Counted from the first letter of the stretch, positions 54,307-63,496 are shown. The stretch is DNA of 64,000 nucleotides from Streptococcus salivarius (GCF_000785515.1 NZ_CP009913.1:324001-388000); one strand, 5' to 3'. Made by a program: numbers and translations. The notes: a model not told the origin generated them from the sequence alone.

Positions 54307-57222
54307 ATGGATAGTACAGTTAATTCACAGTCAAATACAGTAGCACCAAAGCAAGCAGAGTGCAAAAAGATGCGTTATAGCATCCGTAAGGTTGCCACAG
54401 TAGGGGCAACATCAGCGCTCGTTGGTACCTTGGCATTTTTGGGTGCCACTCAGGTAAAAGCTGATCAAGTTACAGAAACAGCACCAGCGGTAGCTACTGC
54501 GACAGCAACACCAGAAACAAGCACAGCATCTCTAACGGTAGCCAGTGAAACAGCAACAAGTGTGGCAACTTCAGAAGCAGTTGAATCTTCAGTTGCACAT
54601 TCAGAGGTTGCAACTACACCAGTTACAGAGACACAACCAAGCAACACAACTCCATCAGTAGTCGAAGAAAAGGCGTCTAGCACAGTAGTGACATCTTCAT
54701 CAGATGCAACAACACCTTCATCAACAGTTGCTGCGGTTTCTGCTCCAGCTCATACATCAGAGGCTGCAGTAGAAGCACCAACTTCAACAGCAAGCTCAGA
54801 AACAGCTGATACACACACTGAAGTAGCCCTTAAACCTACTGAAAACAGCGCTGCTAATGCAAACCTTAGCAAACTTAATGGTCGTATCAAGTCTATTGTT
54901 GAAGATAATATGACCTCAGATCAAATCGTTGCCTTGACTGAGGAAGAAATTAAAGCACTTAATAAAGTTGACTTTAGTGATGATGCAATCAAGGGTACAG
55001 GTACTAGCTTGACTTACCGTAACTTGAAAGATATCGTTGCTAGCTTCTTGAAGCAAGACAGCAAATTGGCAGTTCCTTACTTTAAAGCAGATACAATCAT
55101 CAATATGCCTGCTTTCAACACTGTTGATGCCCAAACGATGAAAAAAGAAGAAATCGACGTTTGGGATTCTTGGCCAGTCCAAGATGCTAAGTCAGGTGTA
55201 GTTAGCAACTGGAATGGTTACCAGTTGGTTATTTCAATGGCCGGTGCACCAAATAAAAATTCAAACCACATTTACTTGCTCTATAGAAAATATGGGGATA
55301 ATGACTTTACTCATTGGAAAAATGCGGGTCCAATCTTTGGTTACAATGCCCTTGAAGATGACCAACAATGGTCAGGTTCAGCGACTGTTAACTCTGATGG
55401 TAGTATCCAACTTTATTACACTAAGAATGATACTAGTGGTGGTAAATTAAACTGGCAACAATTGGCTAGTGCTACACTTAACTTGGCTGTTGAAAACGAC
55501 GAAGTTGTTATCAAGTCAGTTGAAAATGACCACATTCTCTTTGGTGGAGATAATTATCACTATCAAAGCTATCCTAAATTTATGAGTACTTTTGATGATG
55601 ACCATAACCATGATGGTAATCCAGACCGTACGGATAACTACTGTCTTCGTGACCCACACATCATTGAAGATAACGGTAGCCGTTACCTTATTTTTGAATC
55701 AAATACAGGTGACGAAAACTACCAAGGCGAAAAACAAATTTACAAATGGTCAAACTATGGAGGAGATGACGCCTTTAACCTTAAGTCATTCCTCAATATT
55801 GTTAATAATAAACACCTTTACAACCTTGCATCATGGGCAAATGGTTCTATCGGTATCTTGAAACTTGATGATAATGAGAAAAATCCATCTGTAGCTGAAC
55901 TTTACACACCGCTTGTCACTAGCCACATGGTTACTGATGAAGTAGAACGTCCAAGTGTTGTTAAGATGGGTGGCAAGTATTACCTCTTCACTGCTTCACG
56001 TATCAACAAATCTACGGATGCTGAAGGTACTGTAGCAGCGCGTGAAGCTGTCGGTGATGACGTTGTCATGCTTGGATTCGTATCAGACAGCCTCCGTGGG
56101 AAATACCGTCCACTTAACGGCTCAGGTGTGGTCTTGACAGCCTCTGTTCCAGCTGACTGGCGTACATCTACCTATTCTTACTATGCGGTTCCTGTTGAAG
56201 GATCATCAGATACTCTTTTGGTAACTTCTTACATGACTAACCGTGGTGGTATTGCTGGTGCTGAGAATAAATCGACATGGGCTCCAAGCTTCCTCATTAA
56301 GATGAATGAAGATGATACTACAGAAGTTCTTCCTAAGATGACCAACCAAGGGGACTGGATTTGGGATAAATCTAGTGAAAGCTTGGTACACGTGGCCGAT
56401 CAAAACAGTGCTAAATTGCCAAATGAGGACTATAACGTAGATTATTATGCAGTGTCAGATTATGGTCTTAAACCACATACTTATCCTACAGTTGATGGTT
56501 CACCGGGCGTTTCTGAAGCTCGCGGTGTCTTAACTGTAACTGTTAAAGATGGTGAAGACAAGAAATCAGATAAATCAGAAACACCAGTAAATCCAACAGA
56601 AGGTAATCATTCTGTTGATGATAAGTCTAACAAACCAGATACACCTTCTAAACCAGCAGACAATAATCAACCATCAACTAATAAAGAAGATAAACCAGCA
56701 ACGCCGACGAATCCAGATTCTCCAGTTCGTAATCCGTTCCCTTGTTTCACAGACCGCCCATCTAATGATAATAATTCATCAGATGATCATCATGTAGAGG
56801 TTCCTGCGAAACCTTCAACAGAGAGTTCTGTGGGTGACCGTCGTCCAGTAGCTCAAGCTACAGAGATTGCGTCACCAGTACCAGAGGCTATTGTAGCAAC
56901 TGGACCAACTGTTTCAACGACTCCTGTTAAAGAAGAGTCTGTCACTGAAACAGAAGCTCCAAAACCAGCTAAGTCTGAAGAGGAAGTTCAGTCTCACGGA
57001 GTCGCTAAAGCTGATGAAGTAACTAAGTCTGATGAGTCAAGTAAAGACAACAATACTAAAGTTGCTGCCAAACTTGCTACGACTCCTAAGACACCAAGTG
57101 ATTCAGAAGGTTCAAAGAGCAACATTCTTTCAATCTTGGCGACTATCTTTGCAGCAATTGCAAGTCTAGCTCTTCTTGGCTATGGTTTGGTCACAGGAAA
57201 GATTCATTTGCCTAAAAAATAA
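54307..57222 (+). CDS. ftf: Cell-associated fructosyltransferase (levansucrase, GH68)
   Basis: A 971-residue surface enzyme that polymerises fructose from sucrose into fructan. A YSIRKVATVGATS signal peptide is cleaved near Ala-Asp (LGATQVKADQ). Residues about 50-190 are Thr/Ser/Ala-rich. The GH68 domain has nucleophile Asp287 (VWDSWP), stabiliser Asp449 (LRDP) and acid/base Glu547 (DEVER). The C-terminal 200 residues are Pro/Ser/Asp/Lys-rich and end in a hydrophobic helix and GKIHLPKK, with no LPXTG. This matches the known S. salivarius Ftf, which is held by its wall-spanning tail and released when sucrose is present. Confidence 0.95.
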   Translation: MDSTVNSQSNTVAPKQAECKKMRYSIRKVATVGATSALVGTLAFLGATQVKADQVTETAPAVATATATPETSTASLTVASETATSVATSEAVESSVAHSEVATTPVTETQPSNTTPSVVEEKASSTVVTSSSDATTPSSTVAAVSAPAHTSEAAVEAPTSTASSETADTHTEVALKPTENSAANANLSKLNGRIKSIVEDNMTSDQIVALTEEEIKALNKVDFSDDAIKGTGTSLTYRNLKDIVASFLKQDSKLAVPYFKADTIINMPAFNTVDAQTMKKEEIDVWDSWPVQDAKSGVVSNWNGYQLVISMAGAPNKNSNHIYLLYRKYGDNDFTHWKNAGPIFGYNALEDDQQWSGSATVNSDGSIQLYYTKNDTSGGKLNWQQLASATLNLAVENDEVVIKSVENDHILFGGDNYHYQSYPKFMSTFDDDHNHDGNPDRTDNYCLRDPHIIEDNGSRYLIFESNTGDENYQGEKQIYKWSNYGGDDAFNLKSFLNIVNNKHLYNLASWANGSIGILKLDDNEKNPSVAELYTPLVTSHMVTDEVERPSVVKMGGKYYLFTASRINKSTDAEGTVAAREAVGDDVVMLGFVSDSLRGKYRPLNGSGVVLTASVPADWRTSTYSYYAVPVEGSSDTLLVTSYMTNRGGIAGAENKSTWAPSFLIKMNEDDTTEVLPKMTNQGDWIWDKSSESLVHVADQNSAKLPNEDYNVDYYAVSDYGLKPHTYPTVDGSPGVSEARGVLTVTVKDGEDKKSDKSETPVNPTEGNHSVDDKSNKPDTPSKPADNNQPSTNKEDKPATPTNPDSPVRNPFPCFTDRPSNDNNSSDDHHVEVPAKPSTESSVGDRRPVAQATEIASPVPEAIVATGPTVSTTPVKEESVTETEAPKPAKSEEEVQSHGVAKADEVTKSDESSKDNNTKVAAKLATTPKTPSDSEGSKSNILSILATIFAAIASLALLGYGLVTGKIHLPKK

Positions 57223-57230
57223 TCCTTTTC

Positions 57231-57263
57231 AAAAACGTTTGCAGTAAAGCAAGCGTTTTTTTT
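57231..57263 (+). terminator. Terminator after ftf
   Basis: A stem AAAAACGTTTGC/GCAAGCGTTTTT with a 6-nt loop and eight Ts. Confidence 0.9.
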
Positions 57264-57270
57264 GCCTTTT

Positions 57271-57279
57271 TGATATAAT
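57271..57279 (+). promoter_or_regulatory. Extended -10 promoter of upp
   Basis: TGA then TATAAT (57274-57279), 33 nt before the upp ATG; the -35 region falls in the ftf terminator and is not canonical. Confidence 0.6.
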
Positions 57280-57311
57280 GGAGTGAATATAAAGCAAAGG
57301 AAGAAACTATT

Positions 57312-57941
57312 ATGGGTAAATTTCAAGTTATTTCACATCCACTGATTCAACATAAACTTTCAATCCTCCGTCGTGAGGATACTTCTACTAAGGACTTCCG
57401 TGAGCTAGTTAATGAAATTGCTATGCTCATGGGTTACGAAGTGTCTCGTGACCTTCCTCTCGAAGAGGTTGAAATTCAAACACCAATTACTAAAACTGTA
57501 CAAAAACAACTTTCTGGTAAGAAATTGGCGATTGTTCCAATTCTTCGTGCGGGTATTGGTATGGTCGATGGTTTCCTTAGCCTTGTACCAGCAGCTAAAG
57601 TTGGTCATATTGGTATGTATCGTGACGAGGAAACTCTTGAGCCAGTTGAGTACTTAGTTAAATTACCAGAAGACATTGATCAACGTCAGATCTTTGTAGT
57701 AGATCCAATGCTTGCGACTGGTGGTTCAGCAATCTTGGCAGTAGACTCACTTAAAAAACGTGGTGCAGCTAATATCAAGTTTGTTTGCTTGGTTGCAGCA
57801 CCAGAAGGTGTCAAAAAATTGCAAGATGCTCACCCAGATATCGATATCTACACAGCATCTTTGGATGAGAAACTTAATGAAAACGGTTATATTGTTCCAG
57901 GTCTTGGAGATGCAGGTGACCGTCTATTTGGTACAAAATAG
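57312..57941 (+). CDS. upp: Uracil phosphoribosyltransferase
   Basis: A 209-residue enzyme that makes UMP from uracil and PRPP in pyrimidine salvage. The PRPP loop [10 protein letters not shown] is at 131-140 and the uracil-binding end is [17 protein letters not shown]-like (key part GLGDAGDR). AAAGGAAG precedes the ATG. Single-gene unit between terminators. Confidence 0.97.
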   Translation: MGKFQVISHPLIQHKLSILRREDTSTKDFRELVNEIAMLMGYEVSRDLPLEEVEIQTPITKTVQKQLSGKKLAIVPILRAGIGMVDGFLSLVPAAKVGHIGMYRDEETLEPVEYLVKLPEDIDQRQIFVVDPMLATGGSAILAVDSLKKRGAANIKFVCLVAAPEGVKKLQDAHPDIDIYTASLDEKLNENGYIVPGLGDAGDRLFGTK

Positions 57942-57945
57942 GTTG

Positions 57946-57970
57946 AAAAAGGGAAAATTTCCCTTTTTTT
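57946..57970 (+). terminator. Terminator after upp
   Basis: An AAAAAGGGAAA/TTTCCCTTTTT stem with a minimal loop and seven Ts. Confidence 0.9.
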
Positions 57971-58011
57971 ACTAGATTAATAAGTTTCAAGTGAAATTGT
58001 TTTAGAGTGAT

Positions 58012-58038
58012 TTAGCACTCTTTTGAAAAGAGTGCTAA
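58012..58038 (+). promoter_or_regulatory. CIRCE element (HrcA operator) upstream of clpP
   Basis: A perfect TTAGCACTC-N9-GAGTGCTAA inverted repeat, the canonical HrcA site, normally found at groE and dnaK operons. It lies just upstream of the CtsR site and -35. Confidence 0.97.
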
Positions 58039-58053
58039 GAATGATGTTTTTTA

Positions 58054-58083
58054 TTTGACCTAATTTGACTAAAATCATATAAT
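58054..58083 (+). promoter_or_regulatory. clpP promoter with overlapping CtsR box
   Basis: TTGACC (58055-58060), 17 bp, TATAAT (58078-58083). TTTGACC-TAA-TTTGACT (58054-58070), the complement of the CtsR heptad repeat (A/G)GTCAAA-N3-GGTCAAA, covers the -35 and part of the spacer. Confidence 0.9.
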
Positions 58084-58115
58084 AGCATCAAGACAATATT
58101 AAAAGGAGGATTCAT

Positions 58116-58706
58116 ATGATTCCTGTAGTAATTGAACAAACATCACGCGGTGAGCGTTCTTATGATATTTACTCACGTTTGCTCAAGGATCGTATCATCA
58201 TGTTAACAGGTCCTGTTGAAGATAATATGGCAAACTCAATTATCGCCCAACTCTTGTTCTTGGATGCTCAAGACAACACAAAAGATATCTATCTTTATGT
58301 TAATACACCAGGTGGATCAGTTTCGGCAGGTCTTGCCATTGTTGATACAATGAACTTCATCAAGTCTGATGTTCAGACTATCGTTATGGGGATGGCAGCA
58401 TCTATGGGAACAATTATTGCTTCAAGCGGTACCAAAGGTAAACGTTTCATGTTGCCAAATGCAGAGTACATGATTCACCAACCAATGGGTGGTACTGGTG
58501 GTGGTACGCAACAAACAGACATGGCTATCGCAGCTGAACATTTGCTCAAAACGCGTAATAACTTGGAGCAAATCTTGGCGGATAATTCTGGACAGCCAAT
58601 TGAAAAAGTTCATGTAGACGCTGAACGTGACAATTGGATGAGTGCCCAAGAAACGCTTGAATATGGCTTTATCGATGAAATCATGGCTAATAACCAATTA
58701 AAATAG
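58116..58706 (+). CDS. clpP: ATP-dependent Clp protease proteolytic subunit
   Basis: A 196-residue serine protease that forms the 14-mer chamber fed by ClpC, ClpE or ClpX. The triad is Ser96 (GMAASMG), His121 (MIHQP) and Asp172. It is preceded by AAAGGAGG. Both a CIRCE and a CtsR site control it, the dual arrangement published for S. salivarius clpP; it should rise on heat and general stress. Confidence 0.98.
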   Translation: MIPVVIEQTSRGERSYDIYSRLLKDRIIMLTGPVEDNMANSIIAQLLFLDAQDNTKDIYLYVNTPGGSVSAGLAIVDTMNFIKSDVQTIVMGMAASMGTIIASSGTKGKRFMLPNAEYMIHQPMGGTGGGTQQTDMAIAAEHLLKTRNNLEQILADNSGQPIEKVHVDAERDNWMSAQETLEYGFIDEIMANNQLK

Positions 58707-58724
58707 ACTGAGCTTGTCTTAAAT

Positions 58725-58774
58725 AAAAGTCAGATGCAAATCGGTTGTATAAGGACCGTTTCATCTGGCTTTTT
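58725..58774 (+). terminator. Branched terminator after clpP
   Basis: An outer stem AAAAGTCAGATG/CATCTGGCTTTT (one G-U) encloses a small CGGT/ACCG hairpin, then Ts. The extended -10 of ylbF follows. Confidence 0.85.
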
Positions 58775-58791
58775 GTGTTATAATAGAAAAC

Positions 58792-59241
58792 ATGTTAATA
58801 ATCAATAAGGAGTTGCTTGCTATTGATCAAGCTATAGATTGTCTTGTTTCGTATTTTCTAAAGCTACCTGAGGTAGAAAATTACCGTTTGAAACGCCAGA
58901 AATTCGAAAATGACAGAGAACTTCAAGAGCAACTCTTTGCATTTCAGGAATTAAAGGATAGCTATGATACTGCTAAGGAGTACGAAGCTTTTAGACCAGA
59001 TGTGAGAGAGTTGAAACGTCAGGTTTTGCGAATGAAGCGCCAAATTGATTTGAACGAGGTGGTTATTGGCTATCGTCAGGCAGAGTTCGATTTGCAGACT
59101 ATTTTAGCCAATCTTGGTGAGGAGATTGCCCAAGCTGTTTCAGACCAGATTTTTATCGATTCTGGGCTACCTCTTGCCCCTCACAAACCGCATCATAAAA
59201 AGGGAGACACTAACATAAAGGAGAAAATGAGTCATGATTAA
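58792..59241 (+). CDS. ylbF: YlbF/YmcA family protein (DUF964)
   Basis: A 149-residue, largely helical protein of the YlbF/YmcA (Com_YlbF) family. In B. subtilis these proteins form a complex that binds RNase Y and affects mRNA processing, competence and biofilm. Residues 30-110 are a Lys/Glu/Gln-rich helical hairpin. The C-terminus has a His/Lys-rich tail (PHKPHHKKGD). The ATG lies 7 nt after TATAAT (58779-58784, with TGT extended -10) and has no Shine-Dalgarno, so the mRNA is probably leaderless. It overlaps ylbG by 8 bp. Confidence 0.85.
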   Translation: MLIINKELLAIDQAIDCLVSYFLKLPEVENYRLKRQKFENDRELQEQLFAFQELKDSYDTAKEYEAFRPDVRELKRQVLRMKRQIDLNEVVIGYRQAEFDLQTILANLGEEIAQAVSDQIFIDSGLPLAPHKPHHKKGDTNIKEKMSHD

Positions 59242-59515
59242 GCGTCAAGGCATTATTGTTTATTTATACTACAATAGAGACTTACGTAAAATTACCAAGT
59301 TTGGGGATGTTGTCTACCATTCTTATAAGATGCGTTATGTGCACCTTTATGTAGATGAGGACAAGGTCGAGGATATTTTGAAAGAGCTCGATGGAATGAA
59401 AGCAGTGAAAAAAGTTCTGCCTTCCTACTATTCTGATATTGATATGGACTTTGTAGGTAGTCTGGAACGCTACGACACCTCAGTTCCTGAACCGTTTAAG
59501 AACTTTTCTCTTTAA
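59234..59515 (+). CDS. ylbG: YlbG family protein (UPF0298/DUF2129)
   Basis: A 93-residue protein of the UPF0298 family, of unknown function, always next to ylbF in Firmicutes. The family features VYLYYNRDLRKITKFGDVVY-type start (key part RKITKFG) and DMDFVGSLERYD near the end are visible. Probably translated by coupling to ylbF. Its last codons form the left arm of the terminator. Confidence 0.88.
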   Translation: MIKRQGIIVYLYYNRDLRKITKFGDVVYHSYKMRYVHLYVDEDKVEDILKELDGMKAVKKVLPSYYSDIDMDFVGSLERYDTSVPEPFKNFSL

Positions 59516-59536
59516 TAGGAGAAAAGTTTTTTTTTA
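59501..59536 (+). terminator. Terminator overlapping the ylbG stop
   Basis: A 10-bp perfect stem AACTTTTCTC/GAGAAAAGTT with an 8-nt loop containing the TAA stop, then a long run of Ts. Confidence 0.9.
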
Positions 59537-59561
59537 TTTTCAAAAAGTTATTCTTAAAGTA

Positions 59562-59576
59562 ATGGAAACGATTACT
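59562..59576 (+). promoter_or_regulatory. cre site (CcpA) upstream of livJ
   Basis: ATGGAAACGATTACT matches WTGNAANCGNWNNCW at every position and lies in a 19-bp dyad with arms AGTAAT/ATTACT (59558-59576). It is 26 bp before the candidate -35, a position where CcpA may activate rather than repress. Confidence 0.75.
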
Positions 59577-59601
59577 GTGGCTAAAGCTTAGTTATGTGTA
59601 G

Positions 59602-59630
59602 TTGACAATTGTCTGATAATTCTGTAAGCT
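59602..59630 (+). promoter_or_regulatory. livJ promoter region with CodY box
   Basis: TTGACA (59602-59607) is followed at once by AATTGTCTGATAATT (59607-59621), which differs from the CodY consensus AATTTTCWGAAAATT at two positions. A -10 is less clear (TAAGCT at 17 bp or TATAAG further on). CodY would occlude the promoter when branched-chain amino acids are plentiful. Confidence 0.7.
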
Positions 59631-59671
59631 ATAAGGTGGACTTTTTTAAGAAAATATTAAGGAGAAATCTT

Positions 59672-60847
59672 ATGTCTAAAAAGATCACACTTATTGTGTT
59701 AGCCTTTTTTGCTTCCATTTTCTTGGTTGCCTGTGGCAAGTCACCAGATGTGACTGCTAATGCCAATGGGACTAAGATTGGCGATACCATCAAAATTGGT
59801 GTTAATATGGAGTTGACAGGTGCCGTTGCAGCCTATGGTAAGGCAGAGCAAAATGGTATTAAGTTGGCTGTTGATGAAATTAACAAAGCTGGTGGCGTCG
59901 ATGGCAAAAAACTTGAGCTTGTCACAAAAGATAATAAATCTGAAAACGCTGAAGCTTCAACCTCTTCAACGAACTTGGCTATTCAGAGTAATGTAAATGC
60001 TATCGTTGGTCCAGCGACATCAGGTGCTGTCGCTGCGGCTAGCCTCGTATCACAAAAAACAGGGGTTCCTTTGTTGACACCTTCTGGTACTCAGGATGAC
60101 CTTACGGTAGATGCTAACGGAGCTAAGAAATTTGTTTTCCGTACAACCTTTAAAGATAGCTACCAAGGTAAAGTTTTAGCAGCTTATTCTTACAATAATT
60201 TGAATGCTAAGAAAGTAGTTCTCTACTATGATAATGCTTCAGATTATGCCAAAGGTATTGCGGATGAATTCAAGCGTGAATATAAAGGTCAAATTGTTAC
60301 TGAAGCTACCTTTGCTTCAGGGGACAAGGACTATCAGTCAGCCTTGACTAAATTTAAAGACCTTGATTATGATGCTATTGTGATGCCTGGTTACTATACT
60401 GAGACTGGTATTATCACTAAACAAGCACGTGACCTTGGAATTGATAAACCAATCCTTGGACCTGACGGATTCAGTGATGCGAAATTTACTGAGCTTGCAG
60501 GTAAAAAGAATGCTTCAAACGTCTACTATGTATCAGGATATTCAACAAATGTTGCCCTTTCTGACAAGGCATCAGGATTCATCGAAGCATATAAGAAAGC
60601 CTACAACACTGACCCAAATATGTTTGCTGCTCTAGCTTACGATTCTGTTTATATGATTGCAGAAGCATCAAAAGATGCGAAAACATCAGTTGATATTGCT
60701 GATAACTTAGCACATTTGAAAAACTTTGTCGGGGTTACTGGTAAAATGACGATTGATAAGGATCATAACCCTATTAAAGCAGCTCTTATGGTTAAAAGAG
60801 ATAATGGTGAAGAAGTTTCAGCGGAAGCCGTTGAAATTGAAAAATAA
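59672..60847 (+). CDS. livJ: Branched-chain amino acid ABC transporter binding lipoprotein LivJ
   Basis: A 391-residue periplasmic-binding-type I (Leu/Ile/Val) protein with lipobox LVAC (Cys21). The mature part opens with IKIGVNMELTGAVAAYGK and carries NAIVGPATSGAV. The start is ATG 59672 with AAGGAG upstream; a longer in-frame start at 59609 overlaps the CodY box and is rejected. First gene of livJHMGF. Confidence 0.95.
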   Translation: MSKKITLIVLAFFASIFLVACGKSPDVTANANGTKIGDTIKIGVNMELTGAVAAYGKAEQNGIKLAVDEINKAGGVDGKKLELVTKDNKSENAEASTSSTNLAIQSNVNAIVGPATSGAVAAASLVSQKTGVPLLTPSGTQDDLTVDANGAKKFVFRTTFKDSYQGKVLAAYSYNNLNAKKVVLYYDNASDYAKGIADEFKREYKGQIVTEATFASGDKDYQSALTKFKDLDYDAIVMPGYYTETGIITKQARDLGIDKPILGPDGFSDAKFTELAGKKNASNVYYVSGYSTNVALSDKASGFIEAYKKAYNTDPNMFAALAYDSVYMIAEASKDAKTSVDIADNLAHLKNFVGVTGKMTIDKDHNPIKAALMVKRDNGEEVSAEAVEIEK

Positions 60848-60890
60848 TCTGTTATCTATACTAAAAATGAACTAGAAAGTTTGGTTAAAT

Positions 60891-61775
60891 ATGTTTTTTG
60901 AACAACTTCCCCAACAACTAGTCAATGGTATCATCTTGGGTAGTATCTATGCCCTACTTGCCCTTGGATATACCATGGTTTATGGGATTATCAAATTGAT
61001 TAACTTTGCCCACGGAGACATCTATATGATGGGTGCCTTCGTTGGTTACTATGCGATTAATAGCCTTGGAATGAATTTCTGGGTTGCCCTTGTCTTTGCT
61101 ATGCTTGTCTGTGCGATTTTAGGGGTTGTCATTGAGTTCTTGGCTTATCGCCCACTCCGTAATTCGACACGTATTTCTGCCTTGATTACGGCTATCGGTG
61201 TCTCATTCTTCCTTGAGTACATCATGGTTCTCTTTGTAGGTGCAGATACACGTTCATTCCCTCAAAAGATTGCGATTAAGACTTATCATCTTGGATCAAT
61301 TTCTGTAACAAATGTGCAATTGCTTATCTTGGTAGTTGCCCTTGTCCTTATGGTTGCTCTTCAATTGATTGTTAAAAAGACTAAGATGGGTAAAGCTATG
61401 CGTGCCGTATCTGTAGACAGTGATGCAGCTGAATTGATGGGTATTAATGTTAATAACACTATCAGCTTCACTTTTGCTCTTGGATCATCACTAGCAGGAG
61501 CAGCGGGTGTCCTTATTGGTCTTTACTATAACTCTATCGAACCTCTTATGGGTATGACACCAGGTATTAAAGCCTTTGTTGCTGCCGTTCTTGGTGGTAT
61601 CGGTATTATCCCTGGTGCAGCACTTGGTGGATTTGTTATCGGTATTTTGGAGACATTATCAACTGCAATTGGTTTGTCAAGTTACCGTGATGCCATCGTT
61701 TATGGTGTCTTGATTGTTATCCTTTTGGTTCGTCCAGCGGGTATCCTCGGTAAAAATGTGAAAGAGAAGGTGTAA
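60891..61775 (+). CDS. livH: Branched-chain amino acid ABC transporter permease LivH
   Basis: A 294-residue inner-membrane permease with about eight spans. Family features: GIILGSIYALLALGYTMVYG near residue 14 (key part LALGYTMVYG) and NFAHGDIYMMGAF. It pairs with LivM to form the pore. Its ATG has only a weak AGAAAG, and 43 bp separate it from livJ without a terminator. Confidence 0.95.
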   Translation: MFFEQLPQQLVNGIILGSIYALLALGYTMVYGIIKLINFAHGDIYMMGAFVGYYAINSLGMNFWVALVFAMLVCAILGVVIEFLAYRPLRNSTRISALITAIGVSFFLEYIMVLFVGADTRSFPQKIAIKTYHLGSISVTNVQLLILVVALVLMVALQLIVKKTKMGKAMRAVSVDSDAAELMGINVNNTISFTFALGSSLAGAAGVLIGLYYNSIEPLMGMTPGIKAFVAAVLGGIGIIPGAALGGFVIGILETLSTAIGLSSYRDAIVYGVLIVILLVRPAGILGKNVKEKV

Positions 61776-61778
61776 GAC

Positions 61779-62729
61779 ATGAAGAAAAATCTAAAAGTAA
61801 ACCTTATTTGGTTTGGTCTTATCATTGGGCTCTTCCTTATCTTGAAAGGTCTTGAACTTTCAGGTATCATGAACCTTTACTACATCCAAATCTTAATGGG
61901 GATTGGAATCTCAATTCTTATGGGACTTGGTACTAACCTGGTTCTTGGTTTCTCAGGGCAATTTACACTTGGACAAGCTGGTTTCATGGCAATTGGTGCC
62001 TATTCATCAGCTATCATCACTGGTATGATGCCAACATATGACGGTTTCTACCTCTCAATGGTTGTCGGTGTCATCATCGCAGCTATTGTTGCCCTTATCT
62101 TTGGTCTCCCTACCCTTCGTTTGAAAGGTGACTACCTTGCCATTGCAACTCTTGGTATGGCTGAAATCATCCGTATCATTATCGTTAATGGTGGTGAATT
62201 GACCAATGGTGCCGCTGGTTTGACAGGTATCCTTCCTTATACTAGTTGGCCTGTAATTTATTTCTTTGTGGTAATCATTACAATTTTGGTGCTTAATTTC
62301 TTACGTTCAGCAACTGGGCGTCAAGCAATCACTCTTCGTGAAGATGAAATTGCTGCTGAGTCAATGGGTGTTAATGTTACAAAAATGAAGGTTCTTATCT
62401 TTGTTATCGGTGCCATGATTTCAGCGATTGCTGGCTCACTTTATGTCAGCTACATCGGTACAGTCGTGCCAAAAGACTTCACCATCATGAAATCAATTGA
62501 TTACCTTATCATTGCCGTTCTTGGTGGTCTTGGATCTATCACAGGTACTATCATTGCCGCTGTAGTTCTTGGTATTATCAACATGTTCCTACAAAATGTT
62601 TCAAACCTTCGTATGATTATTTACGCCTTGGCTTTGATTCTTGTAATGCTCTTCCGTCCAGGTGGACTTCTTGGAACAAAAGAACTCTATCTCTCAAAAT
62701 TCTTCAATAAATCTAAGGAGGGCAAATAA
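61779..62729 (+). CDS. livM: Branched-chain amino acid ABC transporter permease LivM
   Basis: A 316-residue permease with about nine membrane segments, marked by NLVLGFSGQFTLGQAGFMAIGA (key part GQFTLGQAGF) and GDYLAIATLGMAEIIR. It lies 3 bp after livH and 2 bp before livG. Confidence 0.95.
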   Translation: MKKNLKVNLIWFGLIIGLFLILKGLELSGIMNLYYIQILMGIGISILMGLGTNLVLGFSGQFTLGQAGFMAIGAYSSAIITGMMPTYDGFYLSMVVGVIIAAIVALIFGLPTLRLKGDYLAIATLGMAEIIRIIIVNGGELTNGAAGLTGILPYTSWPVIYFFVVIITILVLNFLRSATGRQAITLREDEIAAESMGVNVTKMKVLIFVIGAMISAIAGSLYVSYIGTVVPKDFTIMKSIDYLIIAVLGGLGSITGTIIAAVVLGIINMFLQNVSNLRMIIYALALILVMLFRPGGLLGTKELYLSKFFNKSKEGK

Positions 62730-62731
62730 AA

Positions 62732-63496
62732 ATGGCACTTCTTGAAGTTAAAAATCTAACTAAAAACTTCGGTGGTTTGACTGCTGTTGGTGATGTTTCA
62801 ATGGAACTCAATGAAGGTGAGTTGGTTGGGCTTATCGGACCAAACGGTGCTGGTAAAACAACCTTGTTCAACCTTTTGACAGGTGTCTATGAGCCAAGTG
62901 AAGGAACGGTTACACTTGACGGTACAGTCCTAAATGGTAAAGCGCCTTATAAAATCGCTTCACTCGGTTTGTCACGTACTTTCCAAAATATCCGTCTTTT
63001 CAAAGACATGACTGTGCTTGAAAATGTTCTTGTTGGTTTGTCAAATAAGCAACCTTCAAATTTCTTTGCATCTCTTTTGCGTTTGCCTAAGTACTATTCA
63101 AGTGAGGAAGAGTTAAAAGCAAAAGCTATGAAACTCTTGGCTATCTTCAACTTGGATGGAGAGGCAGATACACTTGCGAAAAACTTAGCTTACGGACAAC
63201 AACGTCATTTGGAAATTGTTCGTGCACTTGCAACAGAACCAAAAATTCTTTTCCTTGATGAACCAGCTGCGGGTATGAACCCACAAGAAACAGCTGAATT
63301 GACTGCTCATATTCGTCAAATTCAAAAAGACTTCGGTATTACAATCATCTTGATTGAACATGATATGAGTTTGGTCATGGATGTTACTGAGCGTATCTAT
63401 GTTTTGGAATACGGACGCTTGATTGCAGAAGGAACACCTGATGAAATTAAGAATAACAAACGCGTTATTGAAGCTTACTTGGGAGGTGAAGCATAA
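62732..63496 (+). CDS. livG: Branched-chain amino acid ABC transporter ATPase LivG
   Basis: A 254-residue ABC ATPase with Walker A GPNGAGKTT (about 36-44), the altered signature LAYGQQRHLEI and Walker B ILFLDEPAAGMNP typical of LivG. One of two different ATPases of this importer. It overlaps livF by 1 bp (TAATG). Confidence 0.96.
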   Translation: MALLEVKNLTKNFGGLTAVGDVSMELNEGELVGLIGPNGAGKTTLFNLLTGVYEPSEGTVTLDGTVLNGKAPYKIASLGLSRTFQNIRLFKDMTVLENVLVGLSNKQPSNFFASLLRLPKYYSSEEELKAKAMKLLAIFNLDGEADTLAKNLAYGQQRHLEIVRALATEPKILFLDEPAAGMNPQETAELTAHIRQIQKDFGITIILIEHDMSLVMDVTERIYVLEYGRLIAEGTPDEIKNNKRVIEAYLGGEA

